Assembly: GCA_965223085.1 (NCBI GenBank)
Contig: OZ244981.1
Span: forward strand, 3,348,001 to 3,412,000
From: CBDCVO01 sp965223085
Lineage (GTDB): Bacteria; Pseudomonadota; Gammaproteobacteria; Ga0077536
Reading direction: 5' to 3'
Length of the DNA: 64,000 bases
The first letter of the stretch is position 1. Each line of letters begins with the position of its first letter. The notes under the pieces were generated by a model that made no database searches, had not been told where the DNA came from, and was given only the letters and a program-made list of their open reading frames with translations. Both the position numbers and the translations under genes were made by a program. Shown piece by piece: positions 26,186 through 34,610 of the stretch.

Positions 26186-26872
26186 GTGAACCCCTTACAC
26201 GCCCCCTCGTCTTGCTGGATGAAAAACGTGTCTCCGAGAACAGTGGCGAGAGTGAAATTTGAACAGGCCTTAATGCAACACGCTGAAGTATGGCGTGCTG
26301 GGGAGCGATGCCATCCGCAAGTAGGTTTGCCAACAGGGTTCACGGCGCTCGATGCTAAATTGCCCGCTGGTGGTTGGGTACGCGGTACACTAGTAGAATT
26401 ATTGACCGATCCACCTGGTTTGGGCGCTATGCGGTTGCTACTACCGCTATTTGCGCACTTCAGCCAAATGGATCAAGCGATAGCTTTTATCGCCCCTCCT
26501 TTTATGCCTTATGCCCCCGCTTTGCAGCAGGCAGGCATTAATTTATCTGCTTTGCTATTGATCGTCGAAGGTCGAACACTGTCTTTGAGTACCACCGAAT
26601 TATTGTGGGCTAGTGAGCAAGTGCTGCGTGCACCGGCTTGCGCGGTGGTCGTCTTATGGTTAGATGCCTCGATTGGATTGGCACACTTAAGACGCTTGCA
26701 ATTAGCGTGCGAGGCGGGTGGCGCTTATGGGTTTATCGTGCGCCCAGTGCGCCATGCTAAATATGCTTCTCCAGCACAGTTGCGTCTCGGCTTATCTGCA
26801 AAATTGAGCGGACAAATGATCGTGCGTTTCATAAAGTGCCGTGGGCCGCGACCGACTGATTGCGTAGTGTAG
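26186..26872 (+). CDS. imuA: ImuA, RecA-like SOS mutagenesis protein
   Basis: A RecA-related protein of the SulA/ImuA family, up to 228 aa. Typical blocks are present: AEVWRAGERCHPQVGLPTGFTALDAKLPAGGW, GTLVELLTDPPGLGAMRLLLP, and the Walker-B-like strand ACAVVVLWLDAS. The RecA glycine loop is replaced, so no Walker A is visible, as in other ImuA proteins. ImuA works with ImuB and DnaE2 in error-prone repair. The start is uncertain: GTG 26186 is 12 bases after lexA, while in-frame ATGs at 26219 and 26273 fit family length. The C-terminus ends abruptly (PRPTDCVV). Confidence 0.9.
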   Translation: MNPLHAPSSCWMKNVSPRTVARVKFEQALMQHAEVWRAGERCHPQVGLPTGFTALDAKLPAGGWVRGTLVELLTDPPGLGAMRLLLPLFAHFSQMDQAIAFIAPPFMPYAPALQQAGINLSALLLIVEGRTLSLSTTELLWASEQVLRAPACAVVVLWLDASIGLAHLRRLQLACEAGGAYGFIVRPVRHAKYASPAQLRLGLSAKLSGQMIVRFIKCRGPRPTDCVV

Positions 26873-27045
26873 TGCATTCTTCAAAGCGGACGCGCAGGCG
26901 GCGCGCGGATCGAAGGCAAATAGCGCTTGGCATTCAAGCGCGATTCCCGGATGAATTTCCAGATGCATTCTCGCCCACCACAAAGCATTACGCATTTCAT
27001 CGGCAACTAGACCAAAATGTAACAACCGCTGTTGCTACGCTGTGG

Positions 27046-28527
27046 ATGTATGTGCACATACCGTTATTACCCTTGATGTGTGTCAGGGCAGCATCTCCCG
27101 CGTCTAGGACTCAGCATGGCGCTGCCGTACTTGTCACAGGCCGAGGTGCGAGAGAACAAATATTCTTGGCTAATGCCCAAGCCACTCAATGCGGGATCTA
27201 TCGTGGGATGTCTTTGCTTGCAGCAAGCGCTGTAGCTGAACTGCAGGTTTTTCACCGCAACGAGCTGAGCGAACAGCAAGCTTTGCAACAGCTCGCTACC
27301 TGGGCTTATCACTACAGCCCGATCGTAAGTGCAGTACCACCCGATGGTCTATTGATCGAAGTTAAAGGTTCGCTGCATTTATTCGGTGGTGTCGAGGCCT
27401 TACTACATCAAGCACGGCTTGAATTACATGCCCAAGGCCATGAGGTTTATTTGGTTGTGGCGCCTACGCCGTTGGCGGCTAGCGTGCTTGCGCGTGCACG
27501 TGTCCCGCGGACGGTACTTAGCCCAGCGAATTTGCCTGGCGTGCTCAATGCACTGCCGTTGAATTGTTTACGTTTAGAGCCCCAGGTAGCGCAAGATTTA
27601 GCCAATGTGGGTGTGCGCACGCTGGGTGAATGCATGCGTTTAGCACGCGGTGATTTAGCGCGTCGTACGGCGCCTAAGCTGATCGCGATAATCGATCGCT
27701 TGTTAGGTCGCAGCCCCGATCCTAGACCACGATTTAAATTGCCAGTACGTTTTGAGCAGGTGCTCGATTTGCCTTGGGAAGTAACTGATGCTGAAGCTTT
27801 GATGCACGCTGCGGAGCGTTTGCTCGATGCACTTGTTTATGATTTACGTGCGCGTTGTGCCCGCACCGAGCGGCTTAGATGGTGGGTTCGCAGTGTCGAT
27901 GGGCAACGACAACATTGCTCTATCGGCTTGCGTTTACCGGGCTGCGAGCGTACGCATTTACTACAGATGACACGCGAACACTGGGGGCGTCATATGCTCA
28001 ATAATCCAGTGACGCAATTAGGTTTGCTTGTCGATGATTTCATTATCGAAGAATCACCTTGGCGGGAAGATTTATTTGCCCCTAAAAGTGCGCCGGACAA
28101 CGCCTGGCCTATGGTGCTCGACCGTTTAGAAGCACGATTGGGGCCTGGGCGAGTGTGTGGCCTCTATGCCGTTGCTGAGGCGCGCCCCGAATTCGCGACG
28201 CATATTGCGCGCTCGGGCGAATTGCGTGCGGGAGAAAAAAAGGCCGTAAAAAACCCCGTTGTAGCAGAGACGGTAAATGCAGCACGACGTCCCTTATGGT
28301 TGTTGCCAAAACCAATTAAATTGGCGACCTGTGAGGGTGGGCGGCCAAAGTGGCATGGGCCATTGCAAATCAGCTTAGAACGCGAGCGGCTCGAGACGGG
28401 ATGGTGGGACGAGTGCCCCTTAGCACGGGATTATTTTATCGGAGTCGACCAACGCGGCCGCAGCTGGTGGATCTATCGCGAGTTGGCGGGTGACCGTGCT
28501 TGGTATCTGCACGGCGCATTTGAATGA
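27046..28527 (+). CDS. imuB: ImuB, Y-family polymerase-like mutasome subunit
   Basis: A Y-family DNA polymerase homologue of about 493 aa. It carries YVHIPLLPLM at the start, LIEVKGSLHLFGG near residue 105, and a little-finger region. The catalytic acidic residues of active polymerases are missing (HIP instead of a DxD start, EVKGS instead of xDEA), as is normal for ImuB, which acts as a clamp-linked adaptor recruiting DnaE2. ATG 27046 is the best start, although conserved residues Leu-Trp precede it by two codons and a rarer start there is possible. About 170 bases separate it from imuA, more than usual. dnaE2 does not follow. Confidence 0.92.
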   Translation: MYVHIPLLPLMCVRAASPASRTQHGAAVLVTGRGAREQIFLANAQATQCGIYRGMSLLAASAVAELQVFHRNELSEQQALQQLATWAYHYSPIVSAVPPDGLLIEVKGSLHLFGGVEALLHQARLELHAQGHEVYLVVAPTPLAASVLARARVPRTVLSPANLPGVLNALPLNCLRLEPQVAQDLANVGVRTLGECMRLARGDLARRTAPKLIAIIDRLLGRSPDPRPRFKLPVRFEQVLDLPWEVTDAEALMHAAERLLDALVYDLRARCARTERLRWWVRSVDGQRQHCSIGLRLPGCERTHLLQMTREHWGRHMLNNPVTQLGLLVDDFIIEESPWREDLFAPKSAPDNAWPMVLDRLEARLGPGRVCGLYAVAEARPEFATHIARSGELRAGEKKAVKNPVVAETVNAARRPLWLLPKPIKLATCEGGRPKWHGPLQISLERERLETGWWDECPLARDYFIGVDQRGRSWWIYRELAGDRAWYLHGAFE

Positions 28528-28557
28528 TCGACGATCCTATTTATGAACAGGCATAAA

Positions 28558-28583
28558 AAAGCCCCGCGCAATGGCGGGGCTTT
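28558..28583. terminator. strong bidirectional intrinsic terminator
   Basis: A 10-bp perfect stem (AAAGCCCCGC at 28558-28567, GCGGGGCTTT at 28574-28583) with the 6-base loop GCAATG. A run of A upstream and T downstream lets it work in both directions, ending both the imuB transcript and that of the convergent PEP-CTERM gene. Confidence 0.93.
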
Positions 28584-28619
28584 AAGTGAACGCTGTGTGT
28601 TCCGTTCAGTGGCAAGCAT

Positions 28620-29456
28620 TTACGCCTTCGCGAGTTTGCGGCGTAAGCCTACTAAACCCAGGGCCAAGAGCGCAATGCTGCTCGGCTCCGGTACGCCACC
28701 GCCGCCAGGGCCGCCGCAACCGGGGGTACCGGGAATACAGGTACCGGTGACTTTTATATTATCGATGTTAATACCTTCTTGTTGCAGCGAGCCGTTTGAA
28801 CCAAAGTTGAAACGCAAGGCGACCGTCTGGCCGGTATAGCCCGAGAGGTCAAACATCGCCGTACCCGCCATGCACATACCGGGATCATTGACGCAGTTCG
28901 CCGAGCCATCATGGCCGTTAAAACCGGCTTCAAAGCCAGACGCCGCTTCAATGCCATAATACGAATTACCCGTATTCAGCGCGACATAGTTCATATCCGA
29001 CCCGGCGGTTGGGTTCAACAAGGACCACGAGCTGCCACCATTTGTCGAGACCGTGACGTTAAATCCGTCGGTCCAGTCGTTTTCGATCCAGGAATCGAAA
29101 TCAAACATTAGCGAGGCATCAGACAAGTTCGCTAAATCGATGTTGCTGACCTTATAGTAGGATTTCTCCCAGGTATCATAATTGGCCGTTTTATGACCAA
29201 GTACGTTGCCCGTCATGTTCGCGTTTGGATACGGGTTGCCGCCAGATACCCAAGTGTTTTGACTGCCGTCATGCACGAGATAGTTGTTGGTGTTTCGCCA
29301 TTGGCTCCACGAGCTATTCCAATACTCGGATGAAATGCTTTCATTAGCACCTAAGCCGCTTTCGAAATCCTGCATAAAAACCACGTCGGCCTGAGCCGTC
29401 GTACCTGCGAGCATTAAGCTGAGCCCACAGAGCCTTAAGTGTTTGAGGCTTTTCAT
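28620..29456 (-). CDS. PEP-CTERM sorted surface protein, jelly-roll-like
   Basis: A 278-aa exported protein with signal peptide MKSLKHLRLCGLSLMLAGTT and a canonical C-terminal PEP-CTERM signal (GGGGVPEPSSIALLALGLVG, then RRKLAKA). The mature part is Asn/Gly/Ser-rich and beta in character; VVFMQDFESGLGANESIS at the mature start and LMFDFDSWIENDW resemble the choice-of-anchor/MAM-like jelly-roll domains common in such proteins. A Cys pair (C234-IPGTPG-C) and another (NCVNDPGMC) may form disulphides. ATG 29456 has GGAG about 14 bases upstream. It is preceded by a sigma-54-like promoter at 29506-29520 and ends before a strong terminator. Confidence 0.9.
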   Translation of the reverse strand: MKSLKHLRLCGLSLMLAGTTAQADVVFMQDFESGLGANESISSEYWNSSWSQWRNTNNYLVHDGSQNTWVSGGNPYPNANMTGNVLGHKTANYDTWEKSYYKVSNIDLANLSDASLMFDFDSWIENDWTDGFNVTVSTNGGSSWSLLNPTAGSDMNYVALNTGNSYYGIEAASGFEAGFNGHDGSANCVNDPGMCMAGTAMFDLSGYTGQTVALRFNFGSNGSLQQEGINIDNIKVTGTCIPGTPGCGGPGGGGVPEPSSIALLALGLVGLRRKLAKA

Positions 29457-29505
29457 TGTTACCGTCTCCAAAAAGAAGTCCAAAATTCTACTTGCCAATA
29501 CCTAG

Positions 29506-29520
29506 ACAAGATGCGTGCCA
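29506..29520 (-). promoter_or_regulatory. sigma-54-like promoter
   Basis: The minus strand reads TGGCAC-GCATC-TTGT: a perfect -24 element with correct spacing; the -12 element is TTGT instead of TTGC. It points to the PEP-CTERM gene starting at 29456, with a predicted leader of about 38 bases. It parallels the perfect RpoN promoter of the other canonical PEP-CTERM gene. Confidence 0.65.
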
Positions 29521-29640
29521 TTTCCAATAAAATGTCTATAATTCAGTTATTTAAAAGTACACGTTGTGGGGATTTACGCTTGCTGGGCACCCGGACGCAC
29601 CCGCATTGCACTGCGGTGTAAAAAATGCCGACGAGCGCGT

Positions 29641-29656
29641 TGTGATGCGCATCACG
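29641..29656. promoter_or_regulatory. CRP/Vfr-type binding site
   Basis: TGTGA-TGCGCA-TCACG matches the CRP consensus TGTGA-N6-TCACA at 9 of 10 conserved bases and holds a perfect 14-bp palindrome (29642-29655). It sits between the divergent PEP-CTERM gene (start 29456) and the PrsT-like gene (start 29887), so it could serve either one. A cAMP-CRP-type regulator is inferred. Confidence 0.6.
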
Positions 29657-29690
29657 CCTATCAAATCGGTTTACATCAACATCAAAGACT

Positions 29691-29705
29691 TGACACTTTT
29701 TGTCA
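29691..29705. promoter_or_regulatory. TGACA-N5-TGTCA inverted repeat, candidate activator site
   Basis: A perfect 5-bp inverted repeat with a 5-base spacer, about 170-185 bases upstream of the -24 element at 29520, a normal enhancer distance for an RpoN activator. The same TGTCA half-site occurs in the inverted repeat upstream of the other sigma-54 PEP-CTERM gene. Apart from this site, the CRP-like site and the promoter, the 430-base region 29457-29886 contains no gene. Confidence 0.4.
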
Positions 29706-29886
29706 TTGTTCATGCGCGTAAAAAAAGCTGACAAAAGCATGGATTTTGTGACCGACATCATGCTGGCATCACCTTTCTAACTATGTATGAGCAAGGAATG
29801 CATGAACGTGTGGTGTTATCGCCCAAGGCTCGGTAAAGCTTAGCGATATCTGCCGATAGCTATGGAGTGCTTCTCAGAACTCAACA

Positions 29887-32841
29887 ATGTCCGAGCATGC
29901 CTCGCCAAGGTCGTTTTCGAGCGCCACTGTGTCGTCGTCCGGCTGGGAGTCGCCCATGTGCCTAATCACGCTTTATTTTACCGACGTTAAAAAAGTCATT
30001 GATCACTTCAGGCAGTTCACGTGGGTGTCCGCGCTGGTGTTCGCGGTTTATGGCAGCAGTTTGCCGTTCGATCTCGCGAGCGCCGCGAATACACCGCCCC
30101 GCCCGGTGCAGCAATATGAAGACGCGCTATCTTATTTCAAGAACGGTGCATACTCGCACGCTGAAATCCAACTCCTCAATGTTCTCAAAGTCGACCCCGA
30201 GAATCTGCCGGCGCGAATTCTACTCGGCGAAGTCTATCTCGATGGCGGCAAGGCACCGGCCGCGATCAAAGAGTTAGAAAAGGCGCTTGCGTTAGGCGGG
30301 GACGAGAACTTGATCTTAGTACCGCTAGGGCGTGCGTATCTCAGCGTACTCAAGCCCGAGCTCGTCTTAAGCCAGATGGTCCCACGCGGCCACAAGCCGC
30401 GCGTCGACGGCGAGATCCACCTATTGCAGGCACGTGCTTATATGCTCACGCGGCGTGCCAAAGACGCCGAAGAAGCTTATATTTCTGCGGCCTCCATGCT
30501 CCCCGGCGATCCCCGACCGTTGCTCGGCCAAGCAGAAATTCTATTTAGCAAACGCAAGTTGGCGGCCGGCATCGAAATTTTAGATCGGGTCTTGCAACAA
30601 CATCCGCAGCACTACAAAACATGGCTCCTAAAGGCGTTCGTGCATCGCGATTCGCGCCAGTACGAAGCCGCAACGGTAGCATTTGCGCAGGCGTTAGCGA
30701 TCGATCCAAATTCTGCAGCGGCGCTTGCAGGACGCGCGAGCATGCATATGGACCGGGGACACTACGATAAGGCGGACGAAGATCTCGCGCGCGCCTTAGA
30801 AGCCGATCCTTATCACATGGAGGCCGTATACCTACGTGCCTTGCGCTTTATTCAACTCGGTCAGCCGGATGAGGCTAAGGTGCTTTTAAGCAAAGTCACG
30901 ACTGAGCTGCGGTTAATCGATGAGCAATACGCGGACAAAATACCGAACGCCCGTCTTATGTTCGGTGTTAGTGCGTTTCTCAACCGCGACTACCAACAAG
31001 CCAAGACAAATCTCGAAAACTTCTTAGCGATAAATCCAAAACACTTGGGTGCTAAGCAATATTTGGCTTCAGCCTATTTGGCAAGCGGTGATTGGGACGC
31101 TGTGATCCGTTTACTCACTCCCGCCCCTGGGGAAGCAGATATTCAACTGCCTATGTTTACCGCCTTGCTAGCGGAGGCACACCGCTCGAAAGGCAATCAT
31201 ATTCAGGCGACGAAACTCTACCAACGGGTGCTGTCGGTGGTGCCAAACCAAGCTGGTGTTGGCTTGCGTTTAGCGCAAAGCCGTTTCGATGCAGGTAAAT
31301 CTCAGCAGGCGATCGCAGATATGGAAGCACTCGTCGAGCGCCTGCCTGATTTCCCGGAAGCCGCGCTTGCATTAGCACGCATGTATATCATTACGGGGCG
31401 TCAAAACGATGCCATACGGACCGCGAAACGTATCGCGCTCCGTTTCCCAGATAACCCCGCGATCATGAATTTTCTCGGCGCGGTTTACCTCGCCAGGAAT
31501 GAATTCGAGCGGGCGGATGAGCAGTTTAAACGGGTGGAACTCCAACAACCCGAGGCGATTCTGCCCAAGCTCAACCGCGCCCGGGTCATGACGCGCCGTG
31601 GTGAACATGCCAGCGGCGCGGCCCACTATCGCTTGGTCTTAGAGAAGGATGCAAATAATCTCGTCGCTTTGCGCGAACTGGCGGCGCTAGAGTTGGGGCA
31701 AGGTCAGCTCGATGATGCCAAGGAGTTGCTCGGCCGTTTATCGGAACTGGACGCTAAGAACGCTACCCTGATGGGCCTAAAAGTGCGGCTCGCGCTGCGG
31801 GAGCAAGATACTAAAGCGGCGGAAGAGGCTATTTATGGGCTTATGCAGGCGCACCCGGACGATCCGCAGGCCTTGATGCTCGCCGCGCGCGGTTTCATTG
31901 CGCTTGGAAAAGTCAAAGATGCGCAAGCGCAACTACGCCGGTTGGTAGAAAAGTCAGGTTTCGATACCACGTTCTTGCATGAAATCGCGCGCGAGCAAAT
32001 CCGTGTCGGTGACCAGCATTCTGCGGTGTGGTCTTTAACGAAAGGTTTGCAAGGCAATCCTACGCACTTGCCGTCACTGGTGCTGCAAGCCTTGACGCTG
32101 CTCGAGCTGAAGGAATACGAACGCGCCGCAGAAGTATTGGCGCTGTTGGAGAAATACCACGGGGATGCGGCGGTAACGGCGATGATACGTGGTGATATTG
32201 CGGCCGCACACAGCGATCTGGCCGCTGCTGTCGACGCTTATGAAGCTTCGTATCACATCGAGAAGTCCGCGTTGACGTTACATCGACTCGTGGGTGTCTT
32301 GATGGCCACGGGGGCCTCAGAACGCGCCGTATCGATGCTTCGTACGTGGTTGGCTGCGCATTCCGAGGATATTCCGTCGCGTCACCTACTAGCCGGTGCC
32401 GTGCTCCACCTGGGGCAGCACGAAGAAGCGCATGGCCTCTACGCCGGGATGTTGAAAGAAGGCATAGATGACCCGGTCGTTTTGAACAATCTTGCCAACG
32501 TTAAGCTGCGCTTGGGTCGCAAGCAGGAAGCGCGCGAACTCGCAGAACGCGTTTATGAAAAATTTCCGCAGAACCCGACCGCTGGCGATACACTCGGGTG
32601 GGTCTTGGTGGAACAAGGCGAGCTCGAAAAAGGTCTGCAGTTGTTGCGCGACGCTTTTGCGCGTGATTCGGACAATCGCGAAATTCGTTATCACATCGCC
32701 GTGGCCCTCTCGCGCATGAATCGTGCTCGTGAGGCGCGTCGAGAACTCGATGCTGCGTTGCACGGTGAGGTCAATTTTCCGAGTGCGGCAGCTGCCCGCA
32801 CGCTGCTGCAGCAATTGTCCCGGGTCGCTGCAAGGAACTGA
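29887..32841 (+). CDS. prsT: PEP-CTERM system TPR-repeat protein PrsT
   Basis: A 984-aa protein with a hydrophobic export segment near residues 42-60 (TWVSALVFAVYGSSLPFDL) and then some 25 TPR units to the end. The mature start (QQYEDALSYFKNGAYSHAEIQLLNVLKVDPEN) and LPARILLGEVYLDGGKAPAAIKELEKAL are characteristic of the PrsT family, encoded in exosortase/PEP-CTERM loci and thought to scaffold exopolysaccharide or protein export in the periplasm. The lipobox Cys of other members is not evident. The start is uncertain: ATG 29887, or ATG 29956 which would shorten the unusual leader. No exosortase gene is in the window. Confidence 0.88.
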   Translation: MSEHASPRSFSSATVSSSGWESPMCLITLYFTDVKKVIDHFRQFTWVSALVFAVYGSSLPFDLASAANTPPRPVQQYEDALSYFKNGAYSHAEIQLLNVLKVDPENLPARILLGEVYLDGGKAPAAIKELEKALALGGDENLILVPLGRAYLSVLKPELVLSQMVPRGHKPRVDGEIHLLQARAYMLTRRAKDAEEAYISAASMLPGDPRPLLGQAEILFSKRKLAAGIEILDRVLQQHPQHYKTWLLKAFVHRDSRQYEAATVAFAQALAIDPNSAAALAGRASMHMDRGHYDKADEDLARALEADPYHMEAVYLRALRFIQLGQPDEAKVLLSKVTTELRLIDEQYADKIPNARLMFGVSAFLNRDYQQAKTNLENFLAINPKHLGAKQYLASAYLASGDWDAVIRLLTPAPGEADIQLPMFTALLAEAHRSKGNHIQATKLYQRVLSVVPNQAGVGLRLAQSRFDAGKSQQAIADMEALVERLPDFPEAALALARMYIITGRQNDAIRTAKRIALRFPDNPAIMNFLGAVYLARNEFERADEQFKRVELQQPEAILPKLNRARVMTRRGEHASGAAHYRLVLEKDANNLVALRELAALELGQGQLDDAKELLGRLSELDAKNATLMGLKVRLALREQDTKAAEEAIYGLMQAHPDDPQALMLAARGFIALGKVKDAQAQLRRLVEKSGFDTTFLHEIAREQIRVGDQHSAVWSLTKGLQGNPTHLPSLVLQALTLLELKEYERAAEVLALLEKYHGDAAVTAMIRGDIAAAHSDLAAAVDAYEASYHIEKSALTLHRLVGVLMATGASERAVSMLRTWLAAHSEDIPSRHLLAGAVLHLGQHEEAHGLYAGMLKEGIDDPVVLNNLANVKLRLGRKQEARELAERVYEKFPQNPTAGDTLGWVLVEQGELEKGLQLLRDAFARDSDNREIRYHIAVALSRMNRAREARRELDAALHGEVNFPSAAAARTLLQQLSRVAARN

Positions 32842-32977
32842 CAGTCTGTCGGACTTAGGATTCCGTAGCGAGGCGCTTGTTGCAAAGCTGTGAAGATGCC
32901 GGGCAAAAAATCGCCGAAATCCCGCGCCTAGTTCAAGAAATGCCTGCGTAGCGCCGCTAATCACAGCGTTAGAATTC

Positions 32978-34531
32978 GTGGTGAAGCCCGTGGTAGCAAG
33001 CACTACAACAGCCGGCACCGACGCCAGCCAAGACCTCTGGAAGCAGCGCTATCGCGAGCTTTGCTTTGAGTCTGAACGCGAGCGCGGAGAATGGGAGCAG
33101 CGCGTACGGTGCGTCGTTGAGTATTTGGAAAAGTTGTCCCACGCCTTCGATGGTTGTGACGGCGAGTTGGATGGCGCATTAGTCGACATGCGGGCACTGT
33201 TGCACAATCCGGAGCGCATACGCCGCGGAGACGAACAGATAGACGCGACGATTTCGCGCTGTTTGGCGGTGGTTGCGCCGCAATCGGATGTTGCAACTGC
33301 GGATCCAGACATAGTCTTGGCGCAGCTGCTCGATGCGATCGAATTGCCCGCAGAGCATCAAGTCGGACTGCGCATTCTCAACGATCGCGTCAAAAAAGGC
33401 GATGCGCTCGGTGATGTTGCCGTCGCATTGGCGCAAACATTGAACAAAATTATTGCCGAGCTCGCCGTTCAGCCGTCTGAGTCTGCCGGCAGCAATGCGA
33501 GCCTCGCTACCTATTTCATAAGCTTGCTCGACGCGATTGCGGTTCCTGCCGAAATGCAGGATGCGGCAGTAGCGCTGAAACAAGATCTGAACAAAGGCGG
33601 CACGGTCAAAGAACTGATCAGTCGCATGGTGACGTTCGTCGACGATCTCGGTGACGCCGCTAGAAACAGCCAACAAGATCTCAAGGATTTCCTCTTTGCA
33701 GCTACCGGGCAACTTGGCTCAATCGAGCGCGAACTCGTCGCGGAGCTAGCGCTGCGGCACGAGCATTCTGCTGCTCGCGATGCTTTGTCGGACGATATTT
33801 CTGCCGAAATCGACGAAATGGATGCGGCCGTGCAGAGAGAGCAAAACATTGATGCTGTCAAGCACGCGATCGAGACACGGGTGCAACAGATCAAGGGTTC
33901 TTTGGGTGATTTTTTCGATATACAGCGCACCCAACAAGCAGATTACGATACACGGATCTCGGAATTAACTACCCAAGTTCAGCGCTTCGAGGAAGAAGCT
34001 AACCGGCTGCGGCAATCACTCACCGAACAACATGAAATGGCGCATCGCGATGCGGTAACGGGGATCGCTAACCGACTGGCGTATGAGGAGCGCGTGGCGC
34101 TCGAATTTCATCGTTCGCAACGTTCCAACTCCCCTCTTTCTCTGGCAGTGCTAGATCTCGACCACTTCAAAAAAATCAACGACACCTACGGACACCGAGC
34201 AGGCGATAAAATCTTGCGATCGATCGCGGAGTTATGCTTTAAACGGATCCGGAATACCGATCTGATTGCGCGCTACGGCGGTGAGGAATTCGTGTTGCTG
34301 TTCCCTGATACGGAGCTGGAAAACGCGACTAACGTATGCGACGACATTCGTCGCCTGATCGAAAAAGCGAGTTTTTCATACAACGGTAGCCGCGTCAGGG
34401 TGACGGTCTCGATCGGTGTGACAGTACTGGAGCTCGCAGAGACGATCGATGAGTGTTTCGAGCGCGCCGATCAAGCGGTCTACAGTGCGAAGAATGCCGG
34501 TCGCAATCGTGTCGAGGCACGCCAAGCGTAG
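32978..34531 (+). CDS. diguanylate cyclase with N-terminal coiled-coil sensor region
   Basis: A 517-aa cytoplasmic enzyme that would make c-di-GMP from two GTP. Residues 1-340 are helical and largely acidic, ending in a coiled coil (QADYDTRISELTTQVQRFEEE). The GGDEF domain (about 355-517) begins with DAVTGIANRLAYEERV and is fully competent: DLDHFKKINDTYGHRAGD and active motif G434-GEEF. The inhibitory I-site R-NT-D lies five residues before it, so the product should feed back. The first codon is GTG 32978, or the adjacent GTG 32981. No membrane segment is present. The c-di-GMP made could act on PgaC/PgaD and the PilZ protein of this window. Confidence 0.95.
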   Translation: MVKPVVASTTTAGTDASQDLWKQRYRELCFESERERGEWEQRVRCVVEYLEKLSHAFDGCDGELDGALVDMRALLHNPERIRRGDEQIDATISRCLAVVAPQSDVATADPDIVLAQLLDAIELPAEHQVGLRILNDRVKKGDALGDVAVALAQTLNKIIAELAVQPSESAGSNASLATYFISLLDAIAVPAEMQDAAVALKQDLNKGGTVKELISRMVTFVDDLGDAARNSQQDLKDFLFAATGQLGSIERELVAELALRHEHSAARDALSDDISAEIDEMDAAVQREQNIDAVKHAIETRVQQIKGSLGDFFDIQRTQQADYDTRISELTTQVQRFEEEANRLRQSLTEQHEMAHRDAVTGIANRLAYEERVALEFHRSQRSNSPLSLAVLDLDHFKKINDTYGHRAGDKILRSIAELCFKRIRNTDLIARYGGEEFVLLFPDTELENATNVCDDIRRLIEKASFSYNGSRVRVTVSIGVTVLELAETIDECFERADQAVYSAKNAGRNRVEARQA

Positions 34532-34610
34532 GGTGGGCGACGGAACGCGTCGTTAAGCCCGGTGCTTAGCGGAACCTAGTGGTTGGATTGGTGCCCGTCG
34601 GCAGATTTTT

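Noticed and set aside
29595..29610. Sigma-54 promoter for prsT (ACGCAC-CCGCA-TTGC)
   Set aside because: The -24 element lacks the invariant GG and the distance to the start codon is about 280 bases.
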